This document shows, piece by piece, positions 44,070 to 53,645 of a stretch of DNA of 64,000 nt (positions are counted from its first letter, which is position 1; each line of letters begins with the position of its first letter). This stretch comes from an uncultured Rhodospirillales bacterium (GTDB lineage: Bacteria; Pseudomonadota; Alphaproteobacteria; ATCC43930; CGMCC-115725). The notes under the pieces are model-generated. The model was not told where the DNA came from. It saw only the letters and a program-made list of their open reading frames with translations, and ran no database searches. The DNA lies in the NCBI GenBank assembly GCA_903828515.1, contig CAIKMD010000003.1, positions 372,001-436,000 on the forward strand, written 5' to 3'. Both the position numbers and the translations under genes were made by a program.

Positions 44070-45215
44070 TCATTTATCCGATGTTAGAAGCGATAGTTGC
44101 TTAACGCGAGGCGAACGCTTCGGCCTTTCAACAGGTACACCGATTAATTCCCCGACGCTCGATGTCACTAGCGTCATGTGATGAACCATATTAGCCCAAC
44201 GCCACGTTGAGCCGTTTCCGCTCGCGTCCTTGTCAGCGCAACGAGCAATGAATTCATCGCCCGCAGAATAGTCCTCTCCCATAAATTCAGCGGCGCTGAG
44301 AATCTTCTTTGCCACCGTATGAATTGTCCCGTCATGTCCCTCTATCGCGTCACCACCGCGTCCCACAATCCAATCTGTGGCGGTCGCGTACCGGAGGTGA
44401 GTAACAGTCCTTCCGGCACCGTCAAAATCAATCTGTCCGTGATCTGCGCCAAAATCACCAAACGACGCCCATTCAAGAATGCTGCGGTCATGTTGAACGA
44501 GCTGCATCCACGAAAGCCACTCACTGCGTGGCGTCTTCTTTTCACTGTTTGGTTTTGCGGGATTCTTAGTTGGATAACTTGACGCTTCCACAATCATTCG
44601 CTTCCAGCGGCCAAGGTCATGTAATTTCGATAGCCATTCGGCAACGAATTTAGAGAATGTTGTAGAATCCGAAATAGCAGCGTCACTCAAATCAACGACG
44701 AGGATACAGTCAGTGGCGGCGATTCCTATGCTGGCCATTAAAGTACTTAGCATGTCCTTGAGGCTGTCATTAAGCAGATCACCCAAGGTAATTCGAATCG
44801 CTCCACCCGAATTCGACTTATGGATGTGAGCGCTGAAGGCTCCTTTACGGTAGTCGTCAACATGGGCGTCGAGAACCGGAATTAGATTGCAACCAAATTT
44901 CCGCGAATTCACCAGAAACTCATTGATACGAGCCGCGTCACTGCCTTGATCGTCCGGGTCTAGGCGTAAGAATCGTAAATCTCAAAGACATGGGCGCCCT
45001 GCCCAGAACTTTTGCAGGCGTCCAATCTGAATTAGTGAAAATTCGTCTCGTGAAAGCGTGCGCCGGCTTTCGATATCTCTTACGCTAAGCGGCGGAATTA
45101 TGATGTGAGGAAGCATCCCTTCTTTAGTCGGTTCATCGAGCGAACCGAGCGCTTCCATCTCGCCTTTCTTCCATCTTAATGCGGTGGTGTATGATTTATT
45201 TTCAATCGCATACAT
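44070..45215 (-). pseudogene. Beta family protein (PF14350-like), interrupted by in-frame TGA
   Basis: One 381-codon frame runs from ATG 45215 (AGGAG upstream, 12 bp after the HTH/ImmA stop) to 44070, with a single TGA at 44982-44984 (codon 78). The first part (YTTALRWKKGEMEALGSL, then PHIIIPPLS) is the typical start of beta-family proteins, PxLxWKxGExxAL...PLIEIPP. The frame continues directly after the stop with DLRFLRLDPDDQ and on to the end with no other fault. It is a recent nonsense mutation, a sequencing error, or a stop that is read through; a restart at ATG 44912 would give 280 residues. Family function is not firmly known. Confidence 0.65.
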
Positions 45216-45227
45216 TGAAACATCTCC

Positions 45228-46514
45228 TCAGATGAAGCGATCTGCGAACATTGATCTCAGACTACCATTTCCGATCAGTTCATTGAAAATTTTGTAGTCG
45301 TTGCGTTCTTTTCGAATTCGTCCAGCGATGATCGCCGGATTAATGCCAAGCGACTCGGCCAATTTCCGAATAAGGTCTGGCGATTTCGAAAATCGCGCTG
45401 GACTGGTTTCCCAAATACCATCTGGGATTAATGCGGATAACGCAAACAAATCGGCGTCGCGTTCTTCGGCGCTGTTGTTTGGGGTATCTAAATTATCAAC
45501 AAAGCCTGCTTCAAGTCCGTGATTGAAGTGAAGCAATACATGCCCAATCTCGTGAAACAGTGTGAACCAGAAGCTGTCTAAACGGTCATATCTCAAGGTA
45601 AGCGCGATAACTGGCGTACCGTCAGATAACATCATCGCCGCGCCGTCTAATTGGGTGTGCGGCAAGTGTGGAACGATTTCAAGAACGATGCCGCGTTCCC
45701 TCAGAAATTCGATAGCTCGTACAGGACCGTCGGGTTGACTGCTGAGCTTTGCCAATTTTGCGAGCCAACTGGTATCAACGATATTAAATTTCGTTCTGTG
45801 CTTTTGAGGCTGTGACATGGATTGCCGGAGTACGCGCGCCTGCCATATCGCAAGTGCTGTATCATTGATGAGTTCGTCTTCGCGGACATGTCTGCGATGG
45901 AGCGTGCGTTCTCGGCTGAATTCCGCACTTTCGGAGACATATGTCGCGAGAATCTGCGAAGCGCTATTTGGAGCAATTCCTTTCGGAAGCGCTACCCAGT
46001 TATGCTTGCGTATCGCAGAGATAAGTGCGCCGTCTAATTCTAACTTCGGCTGAATATCTTTTTCGGACGCATTCGAAGTGGACCACGCTGATTTTAGTTT
46101 TGAATGCAGGTCTACGCCTAAAATCTCTAGAATCTTCTTGTATCGCGACAGGCTAACGCTGGCATAACGGTCACTTTCATAACGCTGGATTTGCTGTTCA
46201 CTAACATCAAGCAGATCGCCAAGTTCACGCTGTGAAAGTCGTCGCGCTATCCTTCCAATGATCGGGAGTAATCCAAGTTCGTCTATGGCAAATTCTTTCG
46301 ATATAACGCCAGACGATTGGAGTTTTTCGTACCCCTCAATATCTTCTTTAAGCCTGTTTGCCTCCGCGTATATGGCTTGCCTGCGCGCGGCTGTGACTTC
46401 GGCAGACAATTTCGATGTGAGACTTTCAACTACCGCATCAGGTCCGAGTGCTGCTTGGAGTTGCGCTAGGCGTGATTTGGCGGATCGATAATCGCGCTGG
46501 TTCAGAATTCCCAT
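45228..46514 (-). CDS. HTH plus ImmA/IrrE-type metallopeptidase
   Basis: 428 residues from ATG 46514 (a TTG at 46535 lies inside the promoter). The N-terminal 80 residues are coiled, a Cro/CI HTH follows (about 88-140, LSQRELGDLLDVSEQQIQRYESDR), and the C-terminal half holds the zinc site HEIGHVLLH with a later acidic ligand in AEERDADLFA. In phages and conjugative elements ImmA cleaves the repressor ImmR; here both activities are in one chain, so it may sense a signal and cut itself or a partner. It is first in an operon with the beta-family gene. Confidence 0.85.
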   Translation of the reverse strand: MGILNQRDYRSAKSRLAQLQAALGPDAVVESLTSKLSAEVTAARRQAIYAEANRLKEDIEGYEKLQSSGVISKEFAIDELGLLPIIGRIARRLSQRELGDLLDVSEQQIQRYESDRYASVSLSRYKKILEILGVDLHSKLKSAWSTSNASEKDIQPKLELDGALISAIRKHNWVALPKGIAPNSASQILATYVSESAEFSRERTLHRRHVREDELINDTALAIWQARVLRQSMSQPQKHRTKFNIVDTSWLAKLAKLSSQPDGPVRAIEFLRERGIVLEIVPHLPHTQLDGAAMMLSDGTPVIALTLRYDRLDSFWFTLFHEIGHVLLHFNHGLEAGFVDNLDTPNNSAEERDADLFALSALIPDGIWETSPARFSKSPDLIRKLAESLGINPAIIAGRIRKERNDYKIFNELIGNGSLRSMFADRFI

Positions 46515-46549
46515 GCTTAAGCATGTACACACCAAAAATGATGTGTCAA
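46512..46549 (-). promoter_or_regulatory. Promoter and 14-bp palindrome of the HTH/ImmA gene
   Basis: On the minus strand a consensus -35 TTGACA (46549-46544), 16-bp spacer and TACATG (46527-46522) predict a start within a base or so of ATG 46514, so the message may be leaderless. The perfect palindrome CATGCTTAAGCATG (46512-46525) covers the -10 and the start codon and is a likely operator for the gene's own HTH domain. Confidence 0.55.
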
Positions 46550-46634
46550 GGGTAGGCCAATAATTTCGTCCTATTGCGGGGTGGCGACCTGCGCCGATTA
46601 GAGCAAGCAGTAGGGCGATCTGTTTGCGTAAAAC

Positions 46635-46709
<75 letters not shown>

Positions 46710-46863
46710 ATTCCGTCGTGATAGCGACGCGCCCTGCCTGCGGGCGATGTTCCGCCGGGTTTGGCGCGGGCGCTTGGTTAGCACAGAAGCGCCCCCACCG
46801 GAAGCCGGGAACCCGATGCTTTGTAAGGGTTTGACTGTTATGGCGCGGTTAATGGAGGAGCCT

Positions 46864-47061
46864 ATGGCACGGAAATACGCGAAATCGGCGTCGAACGACG
46901 TTCGCCGGGCGATGGAGAAACGCAAAAAAGGCACGCTGAAAAGCGGCGGCAGCGGCAAGACGGCCAAAAGCAAGAAACAGGCGATCGCGATCGGCCTGTC
47001 GGAGGCCCGCGCCAAGGGCAAGAAAGTGCCGAAGCAGAAAGCTGCGAAAAAGAAATCCTGA
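46864..47061 (+). CDS. Small basic protein of the DUF6496 type
   Basis: 65 residues from ATG 46864 (GGAGG 6 bases upstream). Very rich in Lys and Ala, with the family core VRRAMEKRKKGTLKSGGSGK followed by SKKQAIAIGLSEARAKG. The tail KKVPKQKAAKKKS is histone-like and may bind nucleic acid. Function is unknown; such genes are common and often stress-linked. Confidence 0.75.
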   Translation: MARKYAKSASNDVRRAMEKRKKGTLKSGGSGKTAKSKKQAIAIGLSEARAKGKKVPKQKAAKKKS

Positions 47062-47087
47062 GGCGCGGTCTGCCCAAACCAGGCGCG

Positions 47088-47432
47088 TCAGCAGAGGCCG
47101 GTGTTCTGTTCCATCGCGCGGACGAGGTCCTGGCGCAGGAAGGGTTTGCGGATCATCGGAATGCCGTGCCCGTCGGTCTCGCGGCCGGACAGGGCGAGAA
47201 TTTTCAGTTGCGCGCGCATCTGCTTCGATTTCTCGGCCAGCTCGAAACCGTTCATGCCGGGCATGTTGATGTCGGTGATGAGAACCTCGATGCGCGGATT
47301 GTCGGCGAGCAGGGCCAGAGCCTCGTCGCCATTCGTGGCGGTCACGACGTCGCACCCCAAATCCTCGAGCAGAATTGCGGTCACCTCGAGAACCATCGGG
47401 TCGTCGTCGACCAGCAGTACAACACGCGCCAC
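47088..47432 (-). CDS. Single-domain response regulator
   Basis: 114 residues, one receiver domain only: acidic pair VDDD, phospho-acceptor Asp in VLITDINMPGMNG, Ser/Thr switch in LALSGRE and Lys in MIRKPF. All key residues are there, so it can be phosphorylated; no output domain follows. Its kinase is not adjacent. No close match to CpdR or DivK can be claimed. Confidence 0.88.
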   Translation of the reverse strand: MARVVLLVDDDPMVLEVTAILLEDLGCDVVTATNGDEALALLADNPRIEVLITDINMPGMNGFELAEKSKQMRAQLKILALSGRETDGHGIPMIRKPFLRQDLVRAMEQNTGLC

Positions 47433-47528
47433 ACCATCTCTCCCGATAGGAACCGAATTCCGCGACGGTATGTAACCGGGGGTACCGCGCTTCGTTCCGG
47501 CCTGCCGGGAGGAATCCGAGGCGCCGGC

Positions 47529-48932
47529 CTAAAGCCTCGGCGCGGTATCGCCGATGACAATCCCCGTCGCCGGACCGAGCACCTGAATCGGCGGCGTCAT
47601 TTCCGTCGCCGCGTCGAGGCGCGGCATCGGGATGTGGCCGGGCAGGCGCCATTCGATGCTGTCGAAGCTCCGGCAATGCGGACAGAGCGACATCCAGCTT
47701 GCGGTCTCGCCGCTGCACGACGAACAGACCCAGGCGGGTTCCTGCGCCGGCGTCGAGGCGGTGCGCGCGAGCCAGAGCCTTGCCGCCGGAAGGTCGTTGT
47801 GCTCGGCCTCTTCGAGTTCGGCCATCAAGCGGCAGACACGTGGGCTCGGCGCGGTGTTGCGCTCGGTGCCGCCGGCCGCCGCGAGGTGACGCCTTGCCTC
47901 GCCCCACAATCGCGCCTTCAACGCGGCCTCGGCGAGCGCGATGTGGCTTTCGAGGTTGTCGCGGTTCTGCGCGGCCAGAGTCTCGAACCGTTTGATGCGT
48001 TCGAGCGGGCGTTCGTCCTGAAACAGTTTGCCGTAAGCGGCGGCGAGATCGGGATGCGGGTTGAGCCGCCACGCCGCTTCGATCGCCTTGCGCGCCGGGC
48101 GTTGCTGTCCGGCGGCACCCAGCAAGTCGGCGTTGCGCACCGCGGCGGGCACGAACCCCGGCGCCAGCGCATTGGCCTTGGCGGCGAGACGCGCCGCGTC
48201 GCGCGGCCGGTCGTCCGCGCTCGCGACGCGGCTCTGCTCGTGCAGCATCACCGCGCGATGGCGCTTGCTCGCCGGCTCGGGCACCGCCTTGCGTTTGGCC
48301 GCGAGCGTCAGCGTTGCCTCGGCCTCGCCCCATTTGCCGGTACGCGCCTGCAGCTCGAACAGCGAGGCGAGAACCCATGGCGTCTTCGGACGCAATTCCT
48401 TCGCGCGCCGCGTGAGGCGCAGCGCCTCGTCCTCGTCGCCGTCCTTCAGCGCTTGCATGATGAGGCCGCGCAGGCCGAGGAATTCGGTCTCGGGACGTTC
48501 GAGCATCGCCTTGAAATAATTTTCCGCCGCGCGCTGGTCGCCGTTGAGCTGTGCCGCCTGGGCCGAGAGCAATAGCGTCAGCGGCGGCTCGGCCAGCAGC
48601 ACGTCGGCCTGGCGCGCGAGGCGCTTGGCCTCGACCGCGTCGCCCGCGGCAACCGCGACCATGCCCTGGGTCAGCGCGCGATAGCCGCGCTGACGCCGGC
48701 GTTCGCGCCGCGCGCGGATGAAGGCGCGCGGGCCCCCGACGAGCTTGCGGATGAAATGAAACAAGGCCGCCGCGAGCATCGCGAGGAGCGACACCGCGAA
48801 GATCATCACCGCGATGCTGGTGTCGATCCGCCAGCCTTGCCAGACCAGCGATACCGCGCCCGGCCGGTCAGCGACATAGACCGCGGCGGCGATCAGCACC
48901 GCGACGACGAAAAGCGCGGGCAGCGCGCGCAT
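47529..48932 (-). CDS. hemY: HemY-like membrane TPR protein
   Basis: 467 residues from ATG 48932. Two N-terminal membrane helices (ALFVVAVLIAAAVYVA; VMIFAVSLLAMLAAALFHF) form the HemY_N domain, and TPR repeats fill residues 100-380. Near the C-terminus CSSC and CPHC form a small zinc ribbon followed by FDSIEW, typical of alphaproteobacterial members. It is thought to organise the heme biosynthesis or envelope machinery, not to be the oxidase of the same name. Its start overlaps the end of the Mic60 gene. Confidence 0.87.
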   Translation of the reverse strand: MRALPALFVVAVLIAAAVYVADRPGAVSLVWQGWRIDTSIAVMIFAVSLLAMLAAALFHFIRKLVGGPRAFIRARRERRRQRGYRALTQGMVAVAAGDAVEAKRLARQADVLLAEPPLTLLLSAQAAQLNGDQRAAENYFKAMLERPETEFLGLRGLIMQALKDGDEDEALRLTRRAKELRPKTPWVLASLFELQARTGKWGEAEATLTLAAKRKAVPEPASKRHRAVMLHEQSRVASADDRPRDAARLAAKANALAPGFVPAAVRNADLLGAAGQQRPARKAIEAAWRLNPHPDLAAAYGKLFQDERPLERIKRFETLAAQNRDNLESHIALAEAALKARLWGEARRHLAAAGGTERNTAPSPRVCRLMAELEEAEHNDLPAARLWLARTASTPAQEPAWVCSSCSGETASWMSLCPHCRSFDSIEWRLPGHIPMPRLDAATEMTPPIQVLGPATGIVIGDTAPRL

Positions 48933-49876
48933 CAGCCGCCGCTCGTTCCGGCCGCGAGATCGGACGACACTTGCTGCGCGAGCTTGGCGATCGCGTCCTC
49001 GGCCTGAAGCCGCTGATGCGCGTCCTTGAGCCACGATGCGGCGGCCTGCGCGGGCGCGCCGCTGAGATTGTCGAGCGCGGCGACGGCCCCGGCGAGATCG
49101 CCATGCGCGAGGGCCGCATCAGCGGTGGCGACGGCGGCATCGACCGGCCGTCCGCTGCCGCTCGGGCCGTCGACGCGGCGGACGACGATGAGCGAACGCA
49201 GCCGTGCCATGATGGCGTCGCCGTAGCTCATGCTGCCGGTCGGGCCCGAGGCCTCGGCGCGCAGGATCGCCGCTGCGGTGGTGTCGGAAAAACGCTGCGC
49301 CAGGATTGCGGTGCCGGGAATACCGGTCTTCGCCGGCTCCTCGAGCGGCTTCAATGACGCGGCCCAACCGGGACGGGTCTGGCCCAAGGCCTCGACGCTC
49401 GCCAGTTCGGTCGCGAAGGGACGCGAACTCGCGATGGCGTTGCCGAGATTGGCAAGCGACACGATGAGGACGCGCTCGGCGCTGTCGCCGCTGCTGGTCT
49501 GATCTTTGGTGAGGCGCGTCAGCGCCGCTTCGTCGCGGTCGAGCCGCGCCTGGAGATCGCCGAGCTGCCCCTGCAACGGCGCCACCAGCGCGCCCGCATC
49601 GGGTGCCGGCTTGCGCTCGAGTGCCGCCAGCCGTGTCGCCAATGAATCGATCGCGCCGAGGCGCTGCTCGATCCGGTCGAGCCGGTCGGCGAGATCGTCG
49701 CGCTGATCCGCGCGCGGGGCCCACGGCAGCAGCGGCGTCCAATAGGGCGCGGCGCCGATTCCGCCGATAACCAATAATACCAGTATTATCAATAAGATAA
49801 CGGAAACGCGGCGTTTCCACGATCTGCTCGGGGTTGTCTTTTTTGATGAGTCGTCCGGCGGGGTCGACTCGGTCAT
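48932..49876 (-). CDS. Mitofilin/Mic60-like membrane protein (COG4223)
   Basis: 314 residues from ATG 49876. A short acidic N-terminus is followed by one membrane helix (VILLIILVLLVIGGIGA), a coiled coil (about 60-125, DRLDRIEQRLGAIDSLATRL) and a helical C-terminal mitofilin-like domain. Alphaproteobacterial Mic60 bends the inner membrane and is the ancestor of the mitochondrial cristae protein. Its place between hemD and hemY is the conserved order in this class. ATGA overlap with hemD. Confidence 0.85.
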   Translation of the reverse strand: MTESTPPDDSSKKTTPSRSWKRRVSVILLIILVLLVIGGIGAAPYWTPLLPWAPRADQRDDLADRLDRIEQRLGAIDSLATRLAALERKPAPDAGALVAPLQGQLGDLQARLDRDEAALTRLTKDQTSSGDSAERVLIVSLANLGNAIASSRPFATELASVEALGQTRPGWAASLKPLEEPAKTGIPGTAILAQRFSDTTAAAILRAEASGPTGSMSYGDAIMARLRSLIVVRRVDGPSGSGRPVDAAVATADAALAHGDLAGAVAALDNLSGAPAQAAASWLKDAHQRLQAEDAIAKLAQQVSSDLAAGTSGG

Positions 49877-50607
49877 GACGACGCTTCCCTCTCGAGACTT
49901 TCCTGGAGCGTCGCGACCAAGGCCGCTTCGGTCGGCGCCGCCGCGATGACGATGCGCCGCCACGCCAACGCGCTCAACGGCTTCGCCACCGCCTCGCTCA
50001 AACCCACGGCGACGACCGACGCGCAACGCTCGCGCCGTGGCGCCGCCAGCTTAACAAACGTCGTCGCGTTGCGCGGCGAGAAAAACAACGCCGCGCTGAT
50101 CTCGCCGCGATCGAGCGCGGCATAAGTCGCATCGCTCAACCGGTCCGACGTGACCGCGTCATAGAGCACGGCGCGATGAACGGTGAAACCCGCAGCCGTC
50201 AATGCACCGCCGAGATCGCCGGCGACGACGCTGCCGGCTGCATGAACCAGCGCGCCCTTCATCGGCGCCAGCGTTGCGATGATAAGCCGCGTCAGATCCG
50301 CGACATCGCCGCCGGCGCTGGTGATCGTCGCAAAACCGGCTTCGCGCGCTGCTTTCGCGGTCGCGTCGCCCACGGCCAGGACCGGCAGATCGCGTCGCGC
50401 CGTCGCGGCGGCGAAGGCCCGCGCGCCGTTGCCCGAGGTGAACAGAACGGCTTGCGCGCCATCGAGGAGGGGCGCGAGAACGGCCGCACAATCGCGGCGA
50501 AATTCGATCGCGGTCAACGGCTCGATCAGGCTCTCGATGCCGCGCGCGGCGAGAATTGCGGCGAGGGTTTCGGCATCGCGCTGCGGCCGGGTAATCAGCA
50601 CTTTCAT
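49873..50607 (-). CDS. hemD: Uroporphyrinogen-III synthase HemD
   Basis: 244 residues. N-terminal VLITRPQRDAETLAAIL and later VLFTSGNGARAF and FSPRNATTFVKL are the two-domain HemD marks. It closes hydroxymethylbilane with inversion of ring D to uroporphyrinogen III, needed for heme and for the cobalamin genes in this window. Overlaps hemC by 4 bp. Confidence 0.92.
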   Translation of the reverse strand: MKVLITRPQRDAETLAAILAARGIESLIEPLTAIEFRRDCAAVLAPLLDGAQAVLFTSGNGARAFAAATARRDLPVLAVGDATAKAAREAGFATITSAGGDVADLTRLIIATLAPMKGALVHAAGSVVAGDLGGALTAAGFTVHRAVLYDAVTSDRLSDATYAALDRGEISAALFFSPRNATTFVKLAAPRRERCASVVAVGLSEAVAKPLSALAWRRIVIAAAPTEAALVATLQESLEREASS

Positions 50608-51536
50608 GCCGTGCCGAAGAAATTCGGTCCGGCAAGTTCGCGCAACGCCATGCCCAGTTCATGGCCGAGATCGCGCGCGCGGCTTGTCGTCGTCGACCGG
50701 TCGAGGCGATGCGTCACGCGTCCGTCGGGCGATATCACCATCGCATCGAGCGCGATGTGATTGCCGTCGAGCCGCGCCAGCGCCGCGATCGGGGTGCGGC
50801 ATGATCCGTCGAGCGCCGCCAGCAGCGCGCGCTCGGCGGCGGCGCAGATCGCGGTGGGGCGATGATCGATGGCGGCGAGCAGCGAACGCGCCCGCACATC
50901 CTTTTCGCGAATCTCGATCGCGATGATGCCTTGCGCCGGCGCCGGCAGAATCTCGTCGGTCGAAAAAATCGCGCTCGCTTCGGCCTCGCGGCCGAGACGT
51001 TTCAATCCCGCCAGCGCCAGCATGGTCGCCGCGGCCTCGCCGCGCGCGATGCGGGCCAGCCGCGTGTCGACGTTGCCGCGAAACGGCACGATGGTGAGAT
51101 CGGGCCTGAGGTTCAGCAGCTGCGCCTTGCGGCGGATCGACGAGGTTCCGACCGTGGCGCCCGGCGGCAGATCCTTCAGGGTGGTGGCGTCGCGCGCGAT
51201 CAGCGCGTCGCGCGAATCCTCGCGCGGCAGATGCGCGGCAATGGCCAGCCCGTCGGGCGTTTGCGTCGGCATGTCCTTCATCGAATGGACCGCCAGGTCG
51301 ACCCGTCCGTCGAGCAAGGCTTCTTCGAGTTCCTTGGTGAACAGGCCCTTGCCGCCGATATCGGCGAGGTTGCGCTCGGCCTCGCGGTCGCCGCTGGTCC
51401 GGATGACGATGGTCTCGATCGCACCGGGCGCCGCAAGCTCGGGATGCGCCTTGGCAAGGCGGTCGGCGAGTTCGACGGCCTGACGCAGCGCGAGCTTGCT
51501 GCCGCGGGTGCCGATACGCAAAAGAGGCGGGGCCAT
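50604..51536 (-). CDS. hemC: Hydroxymethylbilane synthase HemC
   Basis: 310 residues. [17 protein letters not shown] at the start, the Asp/Arg-rich active site ([37 protein letters not shown]) and the dipyrromethane cofactor Cys in [12 protein letters not shown] are complete. It joins four porphobilinogen units. Divergent from tsaD with a 53-bp gap. Confidence 0.96.
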   Translation of the reverse strand: MAPPLLRIGTRGSKLALRQAVELADRLAKAHPELAAPGAIETIVIRTSGDREAERNLADIGGKGLFTKELEEALLDGRVDLAVHSMKDMPTQTPDGLAIAAHLPREDSRDALIARDATTLKDLPPGATVGTSSIRRKAQLLNLRPDLTIVPFRGNVDTRLARIARGEAAATMLALAGLKRLGREAEASAIFSTDEILPAPAQGIIAIEIREKDVRARSLLAAIDHRPTAICAAAERALLAALDGSCRTPIAALARLDGNHIALDAMVISPDGRVTHRLDRSTTTSRARDLGHELGMALRELAGPNFFGTA

Positions 51537-51589
51537 GCCCGTCTCTTAGGCGTTGGCACCAGCGAAGGGAAGAGGCTAGGCTTTGCGCC

Positions 51590-52645
51590 ATGTTGGTGCT
51601 GGGAATCGAGACAAGCTGCGACGAAACCGCTGCCGCCGTGGTGAGCGACACGATGCCGCGCATCCGCGGCAACGTGGTTTTTTCGCAGATGGAAGAGCAC
51701 CGGCCCTTCGGCGGGATCGTGCCCGAAATCGCGGCGCGGGCGCATCTTGATCATCTCGATCCGGTGATCGAGCGGGCGCTCGCCGAGGCGGAAATCGGCT
51801 TCGGCGATCTCGATGCCGTCGCGGCGACCGGCGGGCCGGGTCTGATCGGCGGCGTCATCGTCGGTGTGGTCGAGGCCAAGGCGATCGCCTATGCGCGCGG
51901 CCTGCCGTTCATCGCGGTCAATCATCTCGAAGGTCATGCGCTGACCGCGCGCCTGATCGGCGACGTCGCCTTCCCGTTTTTGCTGCTGCTGGTGTCGGGC
52001 GGACACTGCCAGCTTCTCGTCGTCGAGGGCGTCGGGCGCTATCGGCGGCTCGGCACCACGATCGATGATGCGGCGGGCGAAGCCTTCGACAAGGGCGCCA
52101 AGCTTCTGGGGCTCGGCTATCCCGGCGGGCCGGCGATCGAACGCGCCGCCAAGACCGGCGATCCCAAACGCTTTGCACTGCCGCGGCCGATGGCGGGCCG
52201 CGCGGGATGCGATTTCTCGTTCTCCGGTCTGAAGACGGCGTTGCGTCTGGCGGTCGAAAAACACGTGTCGCTGGAGCCGCGCGATATCGCCGATCTCGCA
52301 GCCGGGTTTCAGGATGCGATCATCGAAAGCCTGGCCGATCGGACGATCCATGCCATCCGGCAATTTCGCGATCTCTATCCCGACGGACGCACGCTCGTCG
52401 TATCCGGCGGCGTGGCGGCCAACACGGCGTTGCGCCGGCGTCTCGAATCCCTGGCGCGCGGATCGGCGCTCGATTTCGTGGCGCCGCCCGTCGCGCTCTG
52501 TACCGATAACGGCGCGATGATCGGCTGGGCGGGAATCGAGCGTTTGCGGCTTGGCCTTGTCGATACGCTCGATTTCGCGCCGCGACCGCGCTGGCCGCTC
52601 GATCCCGATGCTGTTCCGGTGCGCGGCGCCGGCGTGAAAGCATGA
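51590..52645 (+). CDS. tsaD: tRNA N6-threonylcarbamoyladenosine transferase TsaD
   Basis: 351 residues of the ASKHA fold: [15 protein letters not shown], metal His pair in ARAHLDHL and [12 protein letters not shown], nucleotide motifs SGGHCQLL and [12 protein letters not shown]. With TsaB/C/E it makes t6A37 in tRNAs that read ANN codons, including the tRNA-Thr in this window. Overlaps gpsA by 4 bp. Confidence 0.96.
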   Translation: MLVLGIETSCDETAAAVVSDTMPRIRGNVVFSQMEEHRPFGGIVPEIAARAHLDHLDPVIERALAEAEIGFGDLDAVAATGGPGLIGGVIVGVVEAKAIAYARGLPFIAVNHLEGHALTARLIGDVAFPFLLLLVSGGHCQLLVVEGVGRYRRLGTTIDDAAGEAFDKGAKLLGLGYPGGPAIERAAKTGDPKRFALPRPMAGRAGCDFSFSGLKTALRLAVEKHVSLEPRDIADLAAGFQDAIIESLADRTIHAIRQFRDLYPDGRTLVVSGGVAANTALRRRLESLARGSALDFVAPPVALCTDNGAMIGWAGIERLRLGLVDTLDFAPRPRWPLDPDAVPVRGAGVKA

Positions 52646-53643
52646 GCCTGCAACGCTTCGGCATCGTCGGCGGCGGCGCCTGGGGCACGGCGCTGGCGCA
52701 GGTTTTATCGCGCGCCGGCCGGTCGGTGACGATCTGGGCGCGTGAAGACGATGCGGTGACCGCGATCAATCGCGACCATATCAATCCGCTCTTCCTGCCC
52801 GGTGTGGCGCTGGATCCGGGCATTGTCGCAACCGGCGATCTGGCGGGGGTTGCCGCCGTCGATGCCTTGCTGCTGGTGGCGCCGGCGCAACATCTGCGCA
52901 GCATCGGCACCGCCTTGGCGCCGCATATCGCGTCCGGCTTGCCGGTGGTGATCTGCACCAAGGGCGTGGAAGAGCAAAGCGGCGCGCTGATGAGCGAGGT
53001 CGTGTCGGCCGTGTTACCGCAAGCGGTCCCCGCGGTTTTATCGGGTCCGACCTTCGCGGCCGAAGTGGCGCGCGGCCTGCCGACCGCGATCACACTCGCC
53101 TGTCGCGATGCGGTGCTTGGCCAGGATCTGATCGCGACGATGGGCACGCGCGAATTCCGGCCCTATTTTTCGGACGACGTGATCGGCGCCGAAATCGGCG
53201 GCGCGGTCAAGAACGTGATGGCGATCGCTTGCGGCGTCGTTCTCGGCCGGGGCATGGGCGACAATGCGCGCGCGGCGTTGATCACGCGGGGCCTGGCCGA
53301 AATGGTGCGGTTGGCCTTGGCCAAAGGCGGCCGGCCCGAAACCTTGATGGGTCTTTCGGGCCTCGGCGATCTGACGCTTACCTGTTCCAGCACCCAATCG
53401 CGCAATCACTCGCTCGGCCTTGCGCTCGGTAAAGGCGAGAAGCTCGCCGATTTCATCGCCGCGCGCCGCTCGGTCGCGGAAGGCGTCAGCTCGGCCGCTG
53501 CCTGCGCCGCGCTCGCGCGCCAATTGAAGATCGAAATGCCGATCGTGTTCGCGGTCGATGCCATCCTGCATCGCGGCGCCGCGATCGATCAGGTGGTCGA
53601 GGCGCTGCTCGCGCGGCCGTTCAAGCAAGAGGCCGGAGGCTGA
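52642..53643 (+). CDS. gpsA: Glycerol-3-phosphate dehydrogenase [NAD(P)+] GpsA
   Basis: 333 residues. Rossmann motif [16 protein letters not shown], then [28 protein letters not shown] and [14 protein letters not shown] with the catalytic Lys, and [11 protein letters not shown]. It makes sn-glycerol 3-phosphate for phospholipids. tsaD-gpsA is a common pair. The amidase gene starts 2 bp after it. Confidence 0.96.
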   Translation: MSLQRFGIVGGGAWGTALAQVLSRAGRSVTIWAREDDAVTAINRDHINPLFLPGVALDPGIVATGDLAGVAAVDALLLVAPAQHLRSIGTALAPHIASGLPVVICTKGVEEQSGALMSEVVSAVLPQAVPAVLSGPTFAAEVARGLPTAITLACRDAVLGQDLIATMGTREFRPYFSDDVIGAEIGGAVKNVMAIACGVVLGRGMGDNARAALITRGLAEMVRLALAKGGRPETLMGLSGLGDLTLTCSSTQSRNHSLGLALGKGEKLADFIAARRSVAEGVSSAAACAALARQLKIEMPIVFAVDAILHRGAAIDQVVEALLARPFKQEAGG

Positions 53644-53645
53644 CA

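Larger units (their letters stand above)
44029..46632. mobile_element. Integrative island in tRNA-Thr without a visible integrase
   Basis: About 2.6 kb lies between 25-bp repeats that are copies of the tRNA-Thr 3' end, with clearly lower GC and different codon use. It holds two minus-strand units: an HTH/ImmA-type protease gene and a beta-family gene broken by a TGA. No tyrosine recombinase or excisionase is seen, so the element is either decayed or moved by an integrase from elsewhere. Confidence 0.85.
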
